DNA of 64,000 nt from an uncultured Candidatus Actinomarina sp. (GTDB taxonomy: Bacteria; Actinomycetota; Acidimicrobiia; Actinomarinales; Actinomarinaceae), in the NCBI GenBank assembly GCA_902519845.1, contig CABYLQ010000003.1:1-64000 (forward strand), read 5' to 3'. Positions 62,848 to 64,000 of this stretch are shown piece by piece (the first letter of the stretch is position 1; every line of letters begins with the position of its first letter). A model generated the notes under the pieces. The model saw only the letters and a program-made list of their open reading frames with translations, made no database searches and was not told where the DNA came from. Position numbers and translations under genes: made by a program.

Positions 62848-64000
62848 TTACGGCCAAGATGTTTCAATATTGTTTAATGCTGTGTCAATGTAGCCTGGGC
62901 CTTCAACAGCAAGGTTCATCATTTCTTTCCAGAAAGAACCTGCTCCAACCTCAGGTGGCATTAAGTCAGAAGCATCAAATCTAAATGCATTTTCAGCTAA
63001 AGCACCTGTAATAGTGTCAGCCAATACTCTTGTAATATCCTTTGAATACAAAGAAGTATCAAAATCTACGTGACCGTAAATTCTTGAGTTATCTGGCCTT
63101 TGTGCAGCTGCTTCAAAAAAGTCGTTGCTTAACATATAGTTAACAACTTCTATAGTTGCATCTCTATCGTTAAATACACCGAACATGTCACCAGCTCCTA
63201 AAGCTGCCTTTGGAAGTCCATCATCCATTGCTGGGAATGGGAAGACTGTTGTCTCCGATCCAGCACCAGCTTGTGCGGCCTCAGGCCAGAAACTAGTTAT
63301 AAATGATGCCTGTCTGTGCATAAAGCAACCAGGATTTCCATTTGCATCTTTTTCAAACATTGGGTCTTGTGCATTACCAAAATATGTTGAAACGATAGCA
63401 TCTGTACCACCTACAACATAACCTTCAGTATGCATAATTTGACTTAAAAATGTTGCTGCATTCTTAACAACTGGATCGTTGAACGGAATATCATGACTTA
63501 CCCATTTATCATAGGTAGCTGTTCCTTCGCCTGTACGAAGCATGATGTCTTCCATCCAGTCAGTTGCTAACCAACCAGAAGCACCGTTTGAATACATACC
63601 AAAACAGAATGGAGTCATTCCGTCAGCAACAATTTGATCTGCAAGTGCGATCATTTCATCCCATGTTGATGGAATGGAATATCCTCTTGCCTCAAATTCT
63701 GCTGGTTGATACCAAACAATACTCTTAAGGTTAAATGCATGAGCTCCACCATAATGTGCACCGTCTACTTCTCCTAGACCCACAATATATGATGAAAAGC
63801 TTGCTCTATATTCATCCATGTCTACACCAAGATCTTCAAGCGAAACAAGATAACCTCGTTGCGCTGCATCGACTACAGCTCCAGGCTGTGGCCATAATGC
63901 AATATCAGGTGTGTCTCCAGATTCCATTTGAATTTGAACTTCCTGCTCAAAGTTATCTGAACCTTGGAAGCTAACAATAATTCCTGTTTCTTCTGTAAAG
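62848..64000 (-). CDS. Sugar ABC transporter substrate-binding protein (partial, runs off window)
   Basis: The open frame continues past the right edge, so the N-terminus and signal peptide are missing; at least 383 residues are seen. Family features of AglE/MalE-type binding proteins are GDTPDIALWPQPG, DWMEDIMLR, YDKWVSHDIPF and RFDASDLMPPEVG. It is the first visible gene of the transporter operon and is probably the most highly expressed, as suggested by the hairpin behind it. The internal ATG at 63927 is not the start. Confidence 0.93.
   Translation of the reverse strand, partial: FTEETGIIVSFQGSDNFEQEVQIQMESGDTPDIALWPQPGAVVDAAQRGYLVSLEDLGVDMDEYRASFSSYIVGLGEVDGAHYGGAHAFNLKSIVWYQPAEFEARGYSIPSTWDEMIALADQIVADGMTPFCFGMYSNGASGWLATDWMEDIMLRTGEGTATYDKWVSHDIPFNDPVVKNAATFLSQIMHTEGYVVGGTDAIVSTYFGNAQDPMFEKDANGNPGCFMHRQASFITSFWPEAAQAGAGSETTVFPFPAMDDGLPKAALGAGDMFGVFNDRDATIEVVNYMLSNDFFEAAAQRPDNSRIYGHVDFDTSLYSKDITRVLADTITGALAENAFRFDASDLMPPEVGAGSFWKEMMNLAVEGPGYIDTALNNIETSWP

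Noticed and set aside
1-64000. tRNA, rRNA, CRISPR, transposase or prophage genes
   Set aside because: No cloverleaf, repeat-spacer array, transposase or phage structural gene is seen, and gaps are too short for most of them.

Overview
The window reads as a contiguous chromosome segment of a streamlined, free-living marine actinobacterium, most likely of the Candidatus Actinomarina type (Acidimicrobiia, OM1 clade). This assignment is inference. It rests on the strongly AT-rich sequence, almost complete coding coverage, a short green-tuned rhodopsin of the marine actinobacterial clade, actinobacterial architectures (PASTA-bearing PBP1, SpoIID plus peptidoglycan-binding and SLH-like modules), and several gene fusions. 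No rRNA, tRNA, CRISPR array, insertion sequence or prophage is visible, and no gene-free stretch exceeds about 165 bases.

Layout. 0-4.2 kb (minus): prpC, prpD, a sugar-nucleotide transferase and a GalE-like epimerase, overlapping. 4.3-13.2 kb: class A PBP, leucyl aminopeptidase, cobalamin adenosyltransferase, two small membrane proteins and a large SpoIID-type wall protein. 13.2-21.4 kb (minus): lpd, a fused E1 alpha-beta, E2, a fused LipB-LipA and transketolase, so a 2-oxoacid dehydrogenase complex is encoded next to its own lipoylation enzymes. 21.6-26.4 kb: a 28-residue membrane peptide, an MBL hydrolase, an acyl-CoA dehydrogenase and sufC-sufS-sufE. 26.4-40.8 kb: a nucleotide island, with a purine-type phosphoribosyltransferase, a BMP-family nucleoside ABC transporter, then pyrR-pyrB-pyrC-carA-carB-pyrF. 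That operon ends in a very short PyrD-like enzyme, a minimal phosphoribosyltransferase, and a protein resembling the HMUDK_hel/aGPT-Pplase superfamily known from phage DNA hypermodification.

40.8-46.2 kb (minus): sufB-sufD-Rieske-second sufC-fumC-rpiB. 46.2-47.5 kb: an unknown protein and an orphan DNA methyltransferase. 47.5-51 kb: a heterodimeric ABC exporter. 51-53.2 kb: a flavin-reductase-like/MenA fusion followed by a menaquinone methyltransferase. 53.2-56.7 kb: a DsbA/TlpA-like plus DsbB-like pair, the rhodopsin, and a class II photolyase. 56.7-64 kb: an AglEFGK-like sugar ABC system with a ROK kinase and a diverged second binding protein; the main binding-protein gene runs off the right edge.

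Themes. Seven transcription units place a TANNNT -10 box exactly 6 nt before the ATG, which suggests leaderless mRNAs. Nearly every convergent gene pair overlaps or abuts. Transporter binding-protein genes are followed by hairpins that probably set subunit ratios. The best candidate for something undescribed is the three-gene tail of the pyrimidine operon at 38885-40778.
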